Source of the DNA: Hyphomicrobiales bacterium
Lineage (GTDB): Bacteria > Pseudomonadota > Alphaproteobacteria > Rhizobiales > Rhizobiaceae
DNA: 64,000 nt
Direction of reading: 5' to 3'
Assembly: GCA_900473795.1 (NCBI GenBank)
Contig: UCMT01000026.1
Location: 62,001-126,000, forward strand
Shown: positions 16,021 through 25,944 of the stretch, piece by piece
Layout of the letters: each line of letters starts with the position of its first letter
How positions within the stretch are numbered: position 1 is the stretch's first letter
The notes under the pieces: generated by a model
What the model saw: only the letters and a program-made list of their open reading frames with translations
Databases searched by the model: none
What the model was told of the DNA's origin: nothing
Program-made: the position numbers and the translations under genes

Positions 16021-17211
16021 ATGGCCCGTAACAAGACATTCGCATATGGCGTTTCTGCTGCCCTGATGTTGACTTTCCTTTCGAGCACTGCGTTCGCGGA
16101 AGAAGCCGCCGCGCCGAAGACCGAGCAGGCCTTGCCTTCGATCGTCGTAACCCAGGTCGAAAACAAGCCGGTCATCGACCGTGTGGTGGCAACGGGTGCG
16201 ATAAAGGCGGTGGAGGAGACCTATGTCTCTCCGCTGGTCGACGGGCTCTCCATCCGCACCTTGAATGCCGATGTCGGCGACCGGGTCGAAGCCGAAAGCA
16301 CGCTAGCGACGTTGAACGAGGACATGCTGCTGCTGCAGAAGAGCCAGTATGCGGCAAGCCTTGCCAAGGCCAACGCGGCGCTGGCGCAGTACCAGGCGCA
16401 GTTGGCGGAAGCCAAGGCCAATGCCGAAGAAGCCGTCCGGGTGAGCGACCGCTCCAAGAAGCTGTCGGCGGCCGGCTCCATGTCCACCGCCCAGGCCGAT
16501 CAGGAGCGCGCGGCGGCAACCGTGGCGCTTGCCCGCGTCAATTCGGCCAATCAGCTGGTTTCCGTCGCAGAGGCCGACATCAAGGTGGTTGAGGCACAAA
16601 TTTCCGACGTCGACCTTCGCCTTGCCCGCACCGAAGTAAAATCGCCGGTCAGCGGCATCGTTTCAGCTCGAAAAGCCAAGATCGGCGCGATTGCAAACGG
16701 CACGGGCGACCCGCTGTTCACGATCATCCGCGATGGCGCCGTGGAAATGCAGGCGGATATCACCGAGTCCGACCTCATCAAGCTTGCGATCGGCCAGAAG
16801 GCCAAAGTCACGCTGGCGGACGGGAAGAGCCAAATCGATGGCGCCATTCGCCTGATTTCGCCGATGGTCGATGCGCAAACGCGCCTCGGAACCGTCTACA
16901 TCAGCCTCACGGAGTCCGACAAAGCCCGGGTGGGGATGTATGCCGACGCGCAGATCGTCATCGAGGAAAAGCAGGCCATCGTCCTGCCGCTGACGGCAGT
17001 TACAGTCGGACACGATGAAACGACCGTGCGCAAGGTCGAGGACGGCATCGTCCACGTGATGTCGGTCACGACCGGCATCCAGGATGGCGAGTTCATCGAG
17101 ATCACCACTGGCCTCAAACCCGGCGACAAGGTCGTCGCCAAGGCCGGCGCCTATGTGCGCGACGGCGACAAGATCAATCCGGTGACATCCGCCGCCACGG
17201 CGACCAATTGA
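16021..17211 (+). CDS. RND efflux periplasmic adaptor (membrane fusion protein)
   Basis: This is an HlyD/AcrA-type adaptor of 396 residues. It has a signal peptide (ending TAFAEEA), a lipoyl half-motif VSPLVDGLSIRTLNADVGDR near residue 72, a coiled-coil hairpin near 105-205 rich in alanine, lysine and glutamine, and the closing lipoyl segment TEVKSPVSGIVSARKAKIG. It lacks a lipobox, so it is probably periplasmic without a lipid anchor. ATG 16021 is favoured by the ribosome site over the in-frame TTG at 16003. The pump gene follows 13 bases later. No outer-membrane factor gene is in the operon. Confidence 0.9.
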   Translation: MARNKTFAYGVSAALMLTFLSSTAFAEEAAAPKTEQALPSIVVTQVENKPVIDRVVATGAIKAVEETYVSPLVDGLSIRTLNADVGDRVEAESTLATLNEDMLLLQKSQYAASLAKANAALAQYQAQLAEAKANAEEAVRVSDRSKKLSAAGSMSTAQADQERAAATVALARVNSANQLVSVAEADIKVVEAQISDVDLRLARTEVKSPVSGIVSARKAKIGAIANGTGDPLFTIIRDGAVEMQADITESDLIKLAIGQKAKVTLADGKSQIDGAIRLISPMVDAQTRLGTVYISLTESDKARVGMYADAQIVIEEKQAIVLPLTAVTVGHDETTVRKVEDGIVHVMSVTTGIQDGEFIEITTGLKPGDKVVAKAGAYVRDGDKINPVTSAATATN

Positions 17212-17224
17212 CGGGAACAGCGGA

Positions 17225-20200
17225 ATGAATTTTTCAGCTTGGGCAATTCGCAATCCGATCGCGCCGATCCTCGGCTTCGTGTTGCTGATGTATCTCGGAT
17301 ATCAGTCGTTCAACACGCTGCCGATCACACGTTTCCCCAATATCGACGTGCCGATCGTCTCCATCAGCGTGACGCAGAGCGGCGCCGCGCCGGCCGAGCT
17401 CGAAACGCAGGTGACCAAGGAGATCGAGGACGCGGTTGCCGGCATTTCCGGCGTCGACCACATAACCTCGACCATCAGCGACGGCCTGTCCACGACCGCC
17501 GTCCAGTTCGAGATGGACGTGCCGACCAACCAGGCGGTGCAGGACGTCAAGGATGCCATCGACCGCATTCGCAGCGATCTTCCCGCCTCCGTCGAGGAGC
17601 CGATCGTCGCGAAGATCGATGTCGAGGGACAGGCGATCCAGACCTTTGCCGTCTCCTCCCCTGGCATGACGCTTGAGGAAATCTCCTGGTTCGTCGACGA
17701 TACCATCAAGCGCGCGCTTCAGGGACAGAACGGCATCGGCCGCATCGACCGCTACGGCGGGGCAGACCGTGAAGTCCGCGTCGAACTCAACGATGCACGC
17801 CTGAATTCCTACGGCATCACTGCGTCCGACGTGAACAACCAGCTGCGCAAGATGAACACCGACCTCGGTTCCGGCCGCGGCCAGGTGGGCGGCAGCGAAC
17901 AGGCGATCCGCACGCTCGGCGACGCACGCTCGGTCGAGGGCCTGGCGAACACCATGATCGCCATGCCGAACGGCCGGTTCGTTCGCCTTTCCGAACTCGG
18001 CAAGGTCACCGACACCTATGAGGAGCCGAAATCCTTCTCGCGCTACAACGGCAATCCGGTCGTCACCTTCGCGGTCTTCCGCTCTAAGGGCGCAAGCGAA
18101 GTGACCGTTGCCGAAACAGTCGAAAAGACGCTGAAGGACCTGCGGGCGAAAAATCCGGACGTGTCGATCGAACTGGTCAACGATTCCGTCTACTACACCT
18201 ACGGCAACTACGAGGCGGCGATCCATACGCTGCTCGAAGGCGCGCTGCTGGCGGTGGCTGTCGTCCTCCTGTTCCTGCGCAACTGGCGGGCAACGCTGAT
18301 TTCGGCGATGGCCTTGCCGCTATCGGCCATCCCGACCTTCTGGGTGATGGAGCTGCTCGGCTTCTCGCTGAACCTGGTGAGCTTCCTCGCCATGACGCTT
18401 GCGACCGGTATTCTCGTCGATGACGCGATCGTCGAAATCGAGAACATCGCCCGGCACATCAAGATGGGCAAATCGCCCTACAAGGCGGCGATCGAGGCGG
18501 CTGACGAAATCGGCCTTGCGGTCATTGCGACGACCTTTACGATCATCGCGGTGTTCGTGCCGGTCTCGTTCATGCCGGGCATCCCGGGCCAGTACTTCAT
18601 CCAGTTCGGCCTGACGGTCGCGGTCGCGGTCTTCTTCTCGCTGATGGTCGCGCGGTTGATCACGCCGGTCATGGCCGCCTATCTGATGAAATCGAGCGAC
18701 GGCGACGGTCATCACGAAGACAAGGACGGCGCGTTGATGCGCGGTTACACATGGCTCGTGACCGTAACCACCAGACGTTGGTACATGCGCTATGCGACGC
18801 TTATGGCGGCAATCGCCTTCGTCATCGGGTCCATTTTCCTTCTCATGACGGTTCCCGGCAGCTTCCTGCCGCCGGAGGATGCCTCGCGCATCGTGCTGTC
18901 GGTTGAGCTGCCGCCGGACGCCATGCTGGACGACACGGACAAGACGACGACGCAGATCTACGACAAGGTGAAAAATCTCGGCGGCGTGGAAGGCATTTTC
19001 GTGCTCGGCGGCGCGTCGCCGAAGGGCGATCTCGAACTGCGCCGTGCGACGATCAGCATCATGCTCGCAAAGCTCGATCATTCCCTGCTCAACAAGGTGG
19101 TCAACGATGTTCTCGGCCGCATGCCTCTCATCGGGCAGTACCTACCGAAGCTGCCGCCCGCGGGCCGTATCGTTCCGCAGGCCGAGATCGAAAAGCAGGT
19201 CTATGCTGCCGTCCGTTCCATTCCGGATGTCCGCATCCTGAAACTGAACGACCGCGGCGAACGCGATCTGGCGTTCAACCTCCTGTCGAAGAACGACGAG
19301 GACCTGAACAAGGCCGTCGGCATGCTTGAAGCCAATCTCCGCCACGAGCCGCTGCTTGCCAATGTCAGCCCGGACGGCGCCTTGCCGCGGCCCGAACTGC
19401 AGATCCGCCCCCGCGCCGATCAGATGTCGCGGCTCGGCATCATGACCTCGCAGATCGCCGATGTCGTTCGCGTCGCCACGATCGGTGATATCGATGCGGC
19501 ACTCACGAAGATTTCGCTCGATGACCGGCAGATTCCGATCCGCGTCCAGGTGGATACGAATTTCCGTACCGACCTTGCGGCCATCCGCAACCTGAAGGTC
19601 CAGACGGCGGCGGGTGCGCTGGTGCCGATTTCGAGCGTCGCCGACATCGACTATTCGGAAGGCCCAAGCTCGATCAAGCGCTACGACCGCTACCGCGTCG
19701 TGACCATGGGTGCCGACCTGCCGATCGGCGTGGCGCTCAACTCGGCCTCCGATCGTTTCAAGGAGATCGCCAAGGAAACGAAACTGCCGGAGAGCGTGCA
19801 GTTCCTCGAAAGCGGTGACGCCGAAGTGCAGGCGGAAATGGAGCAGGGCTTCGGTAACGCCATGCTGCTCGGCCTGATGCTGGTGCTCGTCGTGCTCATC
19901 CTGTTGTTCAAGGATGTCATCCAGCCGTTCACGATCCTGTTCTCGCTGCCACTCGCCATCGGCGGTGTCGCGATCGGTCTCATCGTGACGCAGAATGCCA
20001 TGTCGATGCCCGTGCTGATCGGCATCCTGATGCTGATGGGGATCGTCACCAAGAACGCCATCCTGCTCGTCGATTTCGCCATCGAGATGATGCATCAGGG
20101 CATGGAGCGGACCCACGCCATGGTCGAAGCCGGTCGCAAGCGCGCCCGCCCGATCATCATGACCTCGATCGCGATGTCGGCCGGCATGCTGCCGTCGGCA

Positions 20201-20518
20201 CTCGGCGTCGGCGAAGGTGGTTCGTTCCGCGCGCCTATGGCCATCGCGGTGATCGGCGGCATTATCGTCTCGACGGTGATCTCGCTGGTGGTCGTGCCGT
20301 CCTTCTTCCTGATCATGGACGATCTGTCCCGCCTGCTCGGTTGGATCTTCGGCCGCATGGTCGGCAGCAAGGAACAGGAGACGGAGCCTCTGGAAAATGT
20401 CGCGCTGACGGAAATCGTCGCCGACCAGAGCAAGACCATCAGCCAATTGCGGGAGCGGCTCGACAAGCTGGAGGGCCCGAAGCGCAGCGGCAACGTCATC
20501 CACCTCGCCGCGGAATGA
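17225..20518 (+). CDS. RND efflux transporter permease (AcrB/HAE1 family)
   Basis: This is a proton-driven inner-membrane pump of 1097 residues. It has a first helix (APILGFVLLMYLGY), large periplasmic loops, and helix 4 with the paired acidic residues ATGILVDDAIVEIENIAR that carry protons. The second half repeats this (LMGIVTKNAILLVDFAIEM). The C-terminus extends about 60 residues past the last helix and ends in a predicted coiled coil (QSKTISQLRERLDKLEG), unusual for the family. The substrate is unknown. It needs a TolC-type outer-membrane protein from elsewhere. Confidence 0.93.
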   Translation: MNFSAWAIRNPIAPILGFVLLMYLGYQSFNTLPITRFPNIDVPIVSISVTQSGAAPAELETQVTKEIEDAVAGISGVDHITSTISDGLSTTAVQFEMDVPTNQAVQDVKDAIDRIRSDLPASVEEPIVAKIDVEGQAIQTFAVSSPGMTLEEISWFVDDTIKRALQGQNGIGRIDRYGGADREVRVELNDARLNSYGITASDVNNQLRKMNTDLGSGRGQVGGSEQAIRTLGDARSVEGLANTMIAMPNGRFVRLSELGKVTDTYEEPKSFSRYNGNPVVTFAVFRSKGASEVTVAETVEKTLKDLRAKNPDVSIELVNDSVYYTYGNYEAAIHTLLEGALLAVAVVLLFLRNWRATLISAMALPLSAIPTFWVMELLGFSLNLVSFLAMTLATGILVDDAIVEIENIARHIKMGKSPYKAAIEAADEIGLAVIATTFTIIAVFVPVSFMPGIPGQYFIQFGLTVAVAVFFSLMVARLITPVMAAYLMKSSDGDGHHEDKDGALMRGYTWLVTVTTRRWYMRYATLMAAIAFVIGSIFLLMTVPGSFLPPEDASRIVLSVELPPDAMLDDTDKTTTQIYDKVKNLGGVEGIFVLGGASPKGDLELRRATISIMLAKLDHSLLNKVVNDVLGRMPLIGQYLPKLPPAGRIVPQAEIEKQVYAAVRSIPDVRILKLNDRGERDLAFNLLSKNDEDLNKAVGMLEANLRHEPLLANVSPDGALPRPELQIRPRADQMSRLGIMTSQIADVVRVATIGDIDAALTKISLDDRQIPIRVQVDTNFRTDLAAIRNLKVQTAAGALVPISSVADIDYSEGPSSIKRYDRYRVVTMGADLPIGVALNSASDRFKEIAKETKLPESVQFLESGDAEVQAEMEQGFGNAMLLGLMLVLVVLILLFKDVIQPFTILFSLPLAIGGVAIGLIVTQNAMSMPVLIGILMLMGIVTKNAILLVDFAIEMMHQGMERTHAMVEAGRKRARPIIMTSIAMSAGMLPSALGVGEGGSFRAPMAIAVIGGIIVSTVISLVVVPSFFLIMDDLSRLLGWIFGRMVGSKEQETEPLENVALTEIVADQSKTISQLRERLDKLEGPKRSGNVIHLAAE

Positions 20519-20532
20519 CGTAACCCAAACAG

Positions 20533-20565
20533 AAAGGCCGGCCGCATCGTATGCGGCCGGCCTTT
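20533..20565. terminator. Bidirectional terminator between the RND operon and ureG
   Basis: AAAGGCCGGCCGCAT at 20533-20547 pairs with ATGCGGCCGGCCTTT at 20551-20565, ending in a T-run on the plus strand and an A-run at the other side. It can serve both convergent operons. Confidence 0.9.
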
Positions 20566-20584
20566 TTCGTTGAGGCAACTGACT

Positions 20585-21196
20585 TCAGAGACCGCCTTCG
20601 ACGCGCAGAAAATCGACGATCTTGTCGATGCCGTCGCCGCGCTTCATGTCGGAAAATACAAATGGCCGCTCGGCCCGCATGCGATTGGCATCCCGCTCCA
20701 TCACCTCGAGATCGGCACCGACATAGGGAGCCAGATCCTTCTTGTTGATCACCAGCAGATCGGAACGGGTAATCCCGGGTCCGCCCTTGCGCGGGATTTC
20801 CTCGCCTTGGCAGACCGAGATCACATAGATGGTGATGTCGGCGAGATCGGGCGAAAAGGTCGCCGCCAAATTATCGCCACCGGATTCGATGAAGACGACG
20901 TCGAGATCGGGAATGCGGCGGTTGAGATCGGCGATTGCCTGCAGGTTGATCGTCGCATCCTCGCGGATCGCCGTGTGCGGGCAGCCACCGGTCTCGACGC
21001 CGACGATCCGGTCGGAGGGCAGCGCCTGCATGCGCACCAGCGCCTCGGCATCCTCCTTGGTGTAGATGTCGTTGGTGACGACGGCGACCGAATAGGTCTC
21101 GCGCATCGCCTTGCAGAGCTTGTCGGTCAGCGCCGTCTTGCCGGAGCCGACCGGGCCGCCAATGCCGACGCGAAGCGGGCCGTTCGCAGATTTCAT
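20585..21196 (-). CDS. ureG: Urease accessory GTPase UreG
   Basis: This GTPase delivers nickel to apo-urease together with UreD, UreF and UreE. The P-loop is [17 protein letters not shown] near residue 10. The metal-binding CPH motif of the family is in [13 protein letters not shown]. The G3/G4 segments are [13 protein letters not shown] and [10 protein letters not shown]. It has 203 residues, typical length. It is the last gene of the ureEFG group. Confidence 0.96.
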   Translation of the reverse strand: MKSANGPLRVGIGGPVGSGKTALTDKLCKAMRETYSVAVVTNDIYTKEDAEALVRMQALPSDRIVGVETGGCPHTAIREDATINLQAIADLNRRIPDLDVVFIESGGDNLAATFSPDLADITIYVISVCQGEEIPRKGGPGITRSDLLVINKKDLAPYVGADLEVMERDANRMRAERPFVFSDMKRGDGIDKIVDFLRVEGGL

Positions 21197-21232
21197 CGAA
21201 GTCTTCCTTTCTCGAAATTGATGTCGCGGCCG

Positions 21233-21904
21233 TCAGGAACGGAAGAGCCGCGAATACAAGGTCTCGTGGCGAAGCGCCGATATGTCGGCGACGATTGTAG
21301 CAGAGCCGAGGTCGTCCAGCGTGCTTGAGGATGCCCTCGCCGCCGTCTCGGCGGTCGCGGCTTCCAATTCGGCAAGAACGCCGACACCGTGCTTCTGGCC
21401 CGTTACCCCGCAGCGGATCGCAACGGAAACCAGGTTCGACGCCGTGGCATGCAGATAGGCCGCCAAAGCCGGCTCCAAGCCGGTGCGATGCGCCCCTGCG
21501 ACCGCGCCAACGGCGACCGGATAGGCAACGGCACCGACCAGCGTATCGAGCATCGGATGCGGCCAATGCGAAGCCGCAGCAAGGAAAGCCTCTCCCTGCA
21601 GCATCGTTTCCATGTGGCGCTCCCGCGAACCTGCCAGGGCTTCCGCCAGTTCGCGCACAGCATCAAGCCTCGGGCGATCGTCACAAGCCCGATAGCTCTC
21701 CGCCAGAAGCACGGCGTCGTTCCAGCTCGAGCCATGGCGGATCAGCGCTTCCAGCCATCGCCTCAAGGCGGCAGCATCGGCGATCAGCCCATCGTGGACA
21801 GCCTGCTCGAGCCCGCCGGAATAGGAGAATGCGCCCACCGGAAAAGCCGGCGACAGCCATGTCACCAGCCTGAGCAGCGCCCGCGTATCTGCCTGCTCAG
21901 TCAT
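21233..21904 (-). CDS. ureF: Urease accessory protein UreF
   Basis: This helical activator forms the UreD-UreF-UreG complex on apo-urease. The family signature at the N-terminus is [20 protein letters not shown]. The C-terminus ends in TLYSRLFRS, matching the flexible tail known to contact UreD. The start at 21904 overlaps the end of ureE by eight bases. Length is 223 residues. Confidence 0.94.
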   Translation of the reverse strand: MTEQADTRALLRLVTWLSPAFPVGAFSYSGGLEQAVHDGLIADAAALRRWLEALIRHGSSWNDAVLLAESYRACDDRPRLDAVRELAEALAGSRERHMETMLQGEAFLAAASHWPHPMLDTLVGAVAYPVAVGAVAGAHRTGLEPALAAYLHATASNLVSVAIRCGVTGQKHGVGVLAELEAATAETAARASSSTLDDLGSATIVADISALRHETLYSRLFRS

Positions 21905-22403
21905 GGGCGTGATGATGGCCGCCATGTCCGTGGGAGTGCTCATGGGAATGACCGTGATTGTGCCCAGCAGAACCATGATAAGCGCCGCGCATCGGCTGGA
22001 ATGGTTCCGTCACCTCAGAGACCGTCGCCCCCAGTCCCTCGAGCATCGCCTTGATCACCGGGTCGCGCAGGATCAGGATCCGATCTTGCCGGATTTCTGC
22101 CGGCAGATGGCGGTTGCCGAGATGCCAGGCGAGTTCGATCAGGTGCAGCGGGCCGCGCGGGCGGATGTCGTATAGCGGCTCCTCGATCGCGGCGATGCGG
22201 ACATAGTCGCCTGTATCCAGCACCAGAAGGTCGCCATCGGCGAGCATCACCGGTTCTTTCAGGTCGAGCATCACCACATCGTCATTGTCGAGGTGCAGCA
22301 GTTTGCGGCGCAGGTGCCGCTGGTCATGAGCAAGCGCGATCGTGTGCAGCGGCGTCTTGTCCGCCGGGCCAGGCGACAGAATCTGGGTCGAGCGATAGGG
22401 CAT
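21897..22403 (-). CDS. ureE: Urease nickel metallochaperone UreE with histidine-rich tail
   Basis: This is a nickel carrier of 168 residues. The N-terminal peptide-binding domain precedes a metal domain with [18 protein letters not shown]. The last 25 residues are strongly histidine-rich ([20 protein letters not shown]), giving extra nickel-binding capacity as in Klebsiella UreE. It begins directly after the stop of the monooxygenase-like gene. Confidence 0.95.
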   Translation of the reverse strand: MPYRSTQILSPGPADKTPLHTIALAHDQRHLRRKLLHLDNDDVVMLDLKEPVMLADGDLLVLDTGDYVRIAAIEEPLYDIRPRGPLHLIELAWHLGNRHLPAEIRQDRILILRDPVIKAMLEGLGATVSEVTEPFQPMRGAYHGSAGHNHGHSHEHSHGHGGHHHAHD

Positions 22404-22700
22404 TCAGAGAACCTCGAGCTTGTCTGAGTGAACAACCTCGATGCGGCCGTCCGCCACCAGTTCCGCCGTCGCCTTCTGGAAGGCGACGATATGCGGTTCG
22501 GCGAAATGCGCCTCCAGCGCTTCGCGGCTCTCCCATTGCTCGACAAACACCAGCGTGTCCGGCTCGCCGGGTTTCTGGTAGAGATCGTAGAAGATGCAGC
22601 CTGTCTCCTTGCGCGTCCCCTCGATCAGGGGAGCGGCATCGGAAACAACCTCGGCCCCCTTGCCGGGATGTGTCTTCAGATGGGCGATGACGTAGATCAT
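22404..22700 (-). CDS. ABM-domain protein (putative quinol monooxygenase)
   Basis: The 98-residue protein has the small antibiotic-biosynthesis-monooxygenase fold: MIYVIAHLKTHPGK, the GCIFYDLYQ strand, TLVFVEQWESREALEAH and FAEPHI. Such proteins act as dimers on quinols or as heme or quinone-modifying enzymes. It abuts ureE with no gap, so it is part of the ureEFG transcript. Its job in nickel or urease biology is unknown. Confidence 0.85.
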   Translation of the reverse strand: MIYVIAHLKTHPGKGAEVVSDAAPLIEGTRKETGCIFYDLYQKPGEPDTLVFVEQWESREALEAHFAEPHIVAFQKATAELVADGRIEVVHSDKLEVL

Positions 22701-22733
22701 GTGAACCTCGGAATGCTTTCCGCCACTGTAGTC

Positions 22734-22777
22734 ATAAAAAAATCCGGCGCCAGACCAAAGAGGCCCGGCTCCGGATT
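22734..22777 (-). terminator. Terminator after the peroxiredoxin gene
   Basis: AATCCGG at 22741-22747 and CCGGATT at 22771-22777 close a long GC-rich hairpin. On the minus strand a run of T follows at 22740-22734. Confidence 0.85.
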
Positions 22778-22801
22778 CAGATCGTCACGAGGGCTTTAAG
22801 C

Positions 22802-23344
22802 TCAGGCTGCAAGTCTTTCCGACTTCAGAGCTTCCAGGATGTTCTGCGGCGAGGAGACGCCATAGGGATCGCTGTCACAATTGTCCGAATAGCCCTCTTC
22901 CTCGAACCACTGCTCGACGGCGCCGTCATTGATGATGGCCGCATAGCGCCAGGAGCGCATGCCGAAACCGAGATTGTCCTTGGCGACCAGCATGCCCATC
23001 TTGCGGGTGAACTCGCCGGAACCGTCCGGGATCAGCTTGACGTTTTCGAGGTTCTGCGATTTGCCCCAGGCGTTCATGACGAAGGCGTCGTTGACCGAGA
23101 TGCAGTAGATCGCATCGATGCCTTGGGCCTTGAATTCATCAGCGAGCTTTTCGAAATCGGGAAGCTGATAGGTCGAGCAGGTCGGCGTGAACGCGCCCGG
23201 CAGCGAGAAGAGGATGACGCGCTTGCCGGCGAAATAATCGGCGGACGAAACATCCTGCCAGCGATAGGGATTCGGCCCACCGACGGCCTCGTCGCGAACG
23301 CGTGTACGGAAGGTCACGGACGGCACTTTTCTGCCAACGATCAT
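22802..23344 (-). CDS. Peroxiredoxin of the PRX5 type
   Basis: This thiol peroxidase reduces hydrogen peroxide and organic peroxides. The redoxin fold carries the peroxidatic cysteine in PGAFTPTCSTYQLP near residue 55. A further cysteine lies in DNCDSDP near the C-terminus and another in YCISVND. It has 180 residues. A ribosome site AAGGAGAT precedes ATG 23344. It has its own terminator and sits between ureC-linked and ureE-linked genes, so it is probably an independent unit within the urease region. Confidence 0.9.
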   Translation of the reverse strand: MIVGRKVPSVTFRTRVRDEAVGGPNPYRWQDVSSADYFAGKRVILFSLPGAFTPTCSTYQLPDFEKLADEFKAQGIDAIYCISVNDAFVMNAWGKSQNLENVKLIPDGSGEFTRKMGMLVAKDNLGFGMRSWRYAAIINDGAVEQWFEEEGYSDNCDSDPYGVSSPQNILEALKSERLAA

Positions 23345-23528
23345 AGCTATCTCCTTGAAAATGAACCTTTCCACGCAGCAGGCCTCGGGAGGAGCCCGGC
23401 GCGGAAGCTGAAGTCGCTTTTTACCGCAACCCGTGCTGCGATGCAGCATAGGACAGGCAAGAAAGTCGCCTCGCATGGCTGCCATGCGAGGCGCGCATGA
23501 CTACCGGCAGCATCGATAGCTTTGGATT

Positions 23529-24230
23529 TCAGTTGTACAAATCCAGCGACATGGACAGCGATACCGGCAGCGGGTTCCACCAACCCGTCCTGATGCCGGC
23601 CTCGCGCAACGCCGCGGCCGTCCAGGTATTGCAACCGACTGCGGCGCTGAACCATCCATTCGCCTCGAAGAAGGCGTCCGTCGGGCCATAGGCCGTGTCC
23701 GGCATCGCCGAGATCGATCCGTCTTCCGCTTTGAAACTGGCCTCGATATAGGCCAGAAGCCGCTGATATTCCTCCGAACCGATCTCGAAACTCCTTACGC
23801 GATCCGAGGGCTCGATGATCTCCCCGGCGACATCCGCATGAATGACCGACCGGTCAAGCGTCAGCCCCTTGATCAACGGCATGGGCTTCAGGTCCGCCCA
23901 GGTCGGCGTTTCGATATAGAAGGCACGGCCGCCCCAGCCGAACACCAGCCAGCGCGCGTTCGAATGTGTGACCGGCATGCCGCTCTCTGCGAGAAACGGA
24001 AAACGCGCCAGCGTTTCGGCATCGATCCGGATGGCGATGTCGGTATGGATGGGATTCGACAGAACGAGGATACGGCGTGTCTGGCCGAAAGCTTCGCTGG
24101 CTTTTGCAACCGGCCATAAAGGCCGCGGCGTCAACGTTCCCGCGGCCGACGCCAACACCAGCACGACCACCAGAGTAAAGAGCCTTCGTATCGACCGTTT
24201 CCAGGCCACTGGCGGATTTCGCTCAGACAC
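23529..24230 (-). CDS. TIGR02117/DUF2459 urease-region protein
   Basis: This 233-residue membrane-anchored protein belongs to a family repeatedly found beside urease genes. An N-terminal helix (LFTLVVVLVLASAAGTLTP) anchors it, with the rest facing the periplasm. Conserved segments are VLSNPIHTDIAIRID, WLVFGWGGRAFYIETPTW and VGCNTWTAAALREAGI. The histidine and cysteine there could form a hydrolase-like site. The GTG start overlaps the ureC stop, so it is coupled to ureC. Function is unknown. Confidence 0.88.
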   Translation of the reverse strand: MSERNPPVAWKRSIRRLFTLVVVLVLASAAGTLTPRPLWPVAKASEAFGQTRRILVLSNPIHTDIAIRIDAETLARFPFLAESGMPVTHSNARWLVFGWGGRAFYIETPTWADLKPMPLIKGLTLDRSVIHADVAGEIIEPSDRVRSFEIGSEEYQRLLAYIEASFKAEDGSISAMPDTAYGPTDAFFEANGWFSAAVGCNTWTAAALREAGIRTGWWNPLPVSLSMSLDLYN

Positions 24231-25939
24231 TAGAACAGGAAATACCGCTGTGCCATCGGCAGCACCGTTGCCGGTTCGCAGGTCAGAAGCTCGCCGTCGG
24301 CGCGAACCTCGTAGGTTTCCGGATCGACCTCGATATGCGGCGTCAGGCTGTTGTGGATCATCGAATGCTTGCCGATGCCATGGCGCGTGTTCTGGACGGC
24401 AAGGAGTTCCTTGGCGACACCGAGACGGCCCTTGAGGCCCGCATCGAGCGAGGCCTGGGAAACGAAGGTGACGGAGGAGTTCGTCCGGTTCTTTCCATAG
24501 GCGCCGAACATCAGGCGATAATGCACCGGCTGCGGCGTCGGGATCGAGGCGTTGGGATCGCCCATCGGCGCTGCCGCGATCGAGCCGCCGAGCAGAACCA
24601 TGTCCGGCTTGACGCCGAAGAAGGCCGGGTTCCAGATGACGAGATCGGCGCGCTTGCCGACTTCAATCGAGCCGACCTCGTGGCTGACGCCATGGGCGAT
24701 CGCCGGGTTGATCGTATATTTGGCGATGTAGCGCTTGACCCGGAAATTGTCGTTCTCGCCGCTCTCCTGCGTGAGCCGGCCGCGCTGGCGCTTCATCTTG
24801 TCCGCCGTCTGCCAGGTGCGGATCGCCACCTCGCCGACGCGGCCCATGGCCTGGCTGTCGGACGAGATGATCGAGAAGGCACCGATATCGTGCAAAATGT
24901 CTTCCGCCGCGATCGTCTCCTTGCGAATGCGGCTTTCGGCAAAGGCGATGTCTTCCGGGATCGAGGGCGACAGATGGTGGCAGACCATCAGCATGTCGAG
25001 ATGTTCGGCCAGCGTGTTCTTCGTGTAAGGCCGCGTCGGGTTGGTCGAGGACGGGATGACGTTCGGCTGGCCGCAGATCTTGATGATATCAGGCGCGTGC
25101 CCGCCGCCCGCCCCTTCGGTGTGGAAGGCATGGATGGTGCGGCCCTTGATCGCGGCGATCGTGTCTTCCACGAAGCCGCTCTCGTTCAGCGTATCGGTGT
25201 GGATCATCACCTGCACGTCATATTCGTCGGCGACCGAGAGGCAGCAGTCGATGGCCGCCGGCGTCGTGCCCCAATCCTCATGCAGCTTCAGCGAACTTGC
25301 GCCCGACAGCACCATTTCGACGATGCCGGCCGGCAGCGACGCATTGCCCTTGCCGGCGAGCGCAAGGTTCATCGGGAAGGCGTCAAAACTCTCGATCATC
25401 CGCTCGATATGCCAGGCGCCGGTGCAGGTCGTCGCGAGCGTCCCGTGAGCCGGGCCGGAGCCACCGCCGAGCATCGTCGTGATGCCGCTCATCAGTGCCT
25501 CTTCGATCTGCTGCGGGCAGATGAAGTGGATGTGGCTGTCCATGCCGCCGGCCGTGACGATCTTGCCTTCGCCGGCGATCGCTTCCGTCGAAGGACCGAC
25601 GATGATGGTGACGCCCGGCTGCGTGTCCGGATTGCCCGCCTTGCCGATCCCGACGATGCGGCCATTCTTCAGGCCGATATCCGCCTTGACGATGCCGGTA
25701 TGATCAACGATCAGCGCATTGGTGATGACGGTATCGACCGCGCCCTCGGCGCGCGTCACCTGGCTCTGGCCCATGCCGTCACGGATGACCTTGCCGCCGC
25801 CGAACTTCACCTCGTCGCCATAGGTGGTGAAATCCTTCTCCACCTCGATGAAAAGCTCCGTATCGGCCAGCCGAACCTTGTCGCCGGTGGTGGGGCCGAA
25901 CATATTGGCATAGGCCGCGCGCGACATTTTGTAGGACAT
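24230..25939 (-). CDS. ureC: Urease subunit alpha UreC
   Basis: This is the catalytic subunit, hydrolysing urea to ammonia and carbamate. Nickel ligands are visible: the paired histidines in [12 protein letters not shown], the lysine that becomes carbamylated in [10 protein letters not shown], histidines in [10 protein letters not shown] and [15 protein letters not shown], and the aspartate in [14 protein letters not shown]. The flap with the reactive cysteine is [13 protein letters not shown]. It has 569 residues, standard length. ATG 25939 has AGGGAG at good spacing. It follows a glycosyltransferase-like gene instead of directly following ureB, which is unusual. Confidence 0.97.
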   Translation of the reverse strand: MSYKMSRAAYANMFGPTTGDKVRLADTELFIEVEKDFTTYGDEVKFGGGKVIRDGMGQSQVTRAEGAVDTVITNALIVDHTGIVKADIGLKNGRIVGIGKAGNPDTQPGVTIIVGPSTEAIAGEGKIVTAGGMDSHIHFICPQQIEEALMSGITTMLGGGSGPAHGTLATTCTGAWHIERMIESFDAFPMNLALAGKGNASLPAGIVEMVLSGASSLKLHEDWGTTPAAIDCCLSVADEYDVQVMIHTDTLNESGFVEDTIAAIKGRTIHAFHTEGAGGGHAPDIIKICGQPNVIPSSTNPTRPYTKNTLAEHLDMLMVCHHLSPSIPEDIAFAESRIRKETIAAEDILHDIGAFSIISSDSQAMGRVGEVAIRTWQTADKMKRQRGRLTQESGENDNFRVKRYIAKYTINPAIAHGVSHEVGSIEVGKRADLVIWNPAFFGVKPDMVLLGGSIAAAPMGDPNASIPTPQPVHYRLMFGAYGKNRTNSSVTFVSQASLDAGLKGRLGVAKELLAVQNTRHGIGKHSMIHNSLTPHIEVDPETYEVRADGELLTCEPATVLPMAQRYFLF

Positions 25940-25944
25940 GGGTA

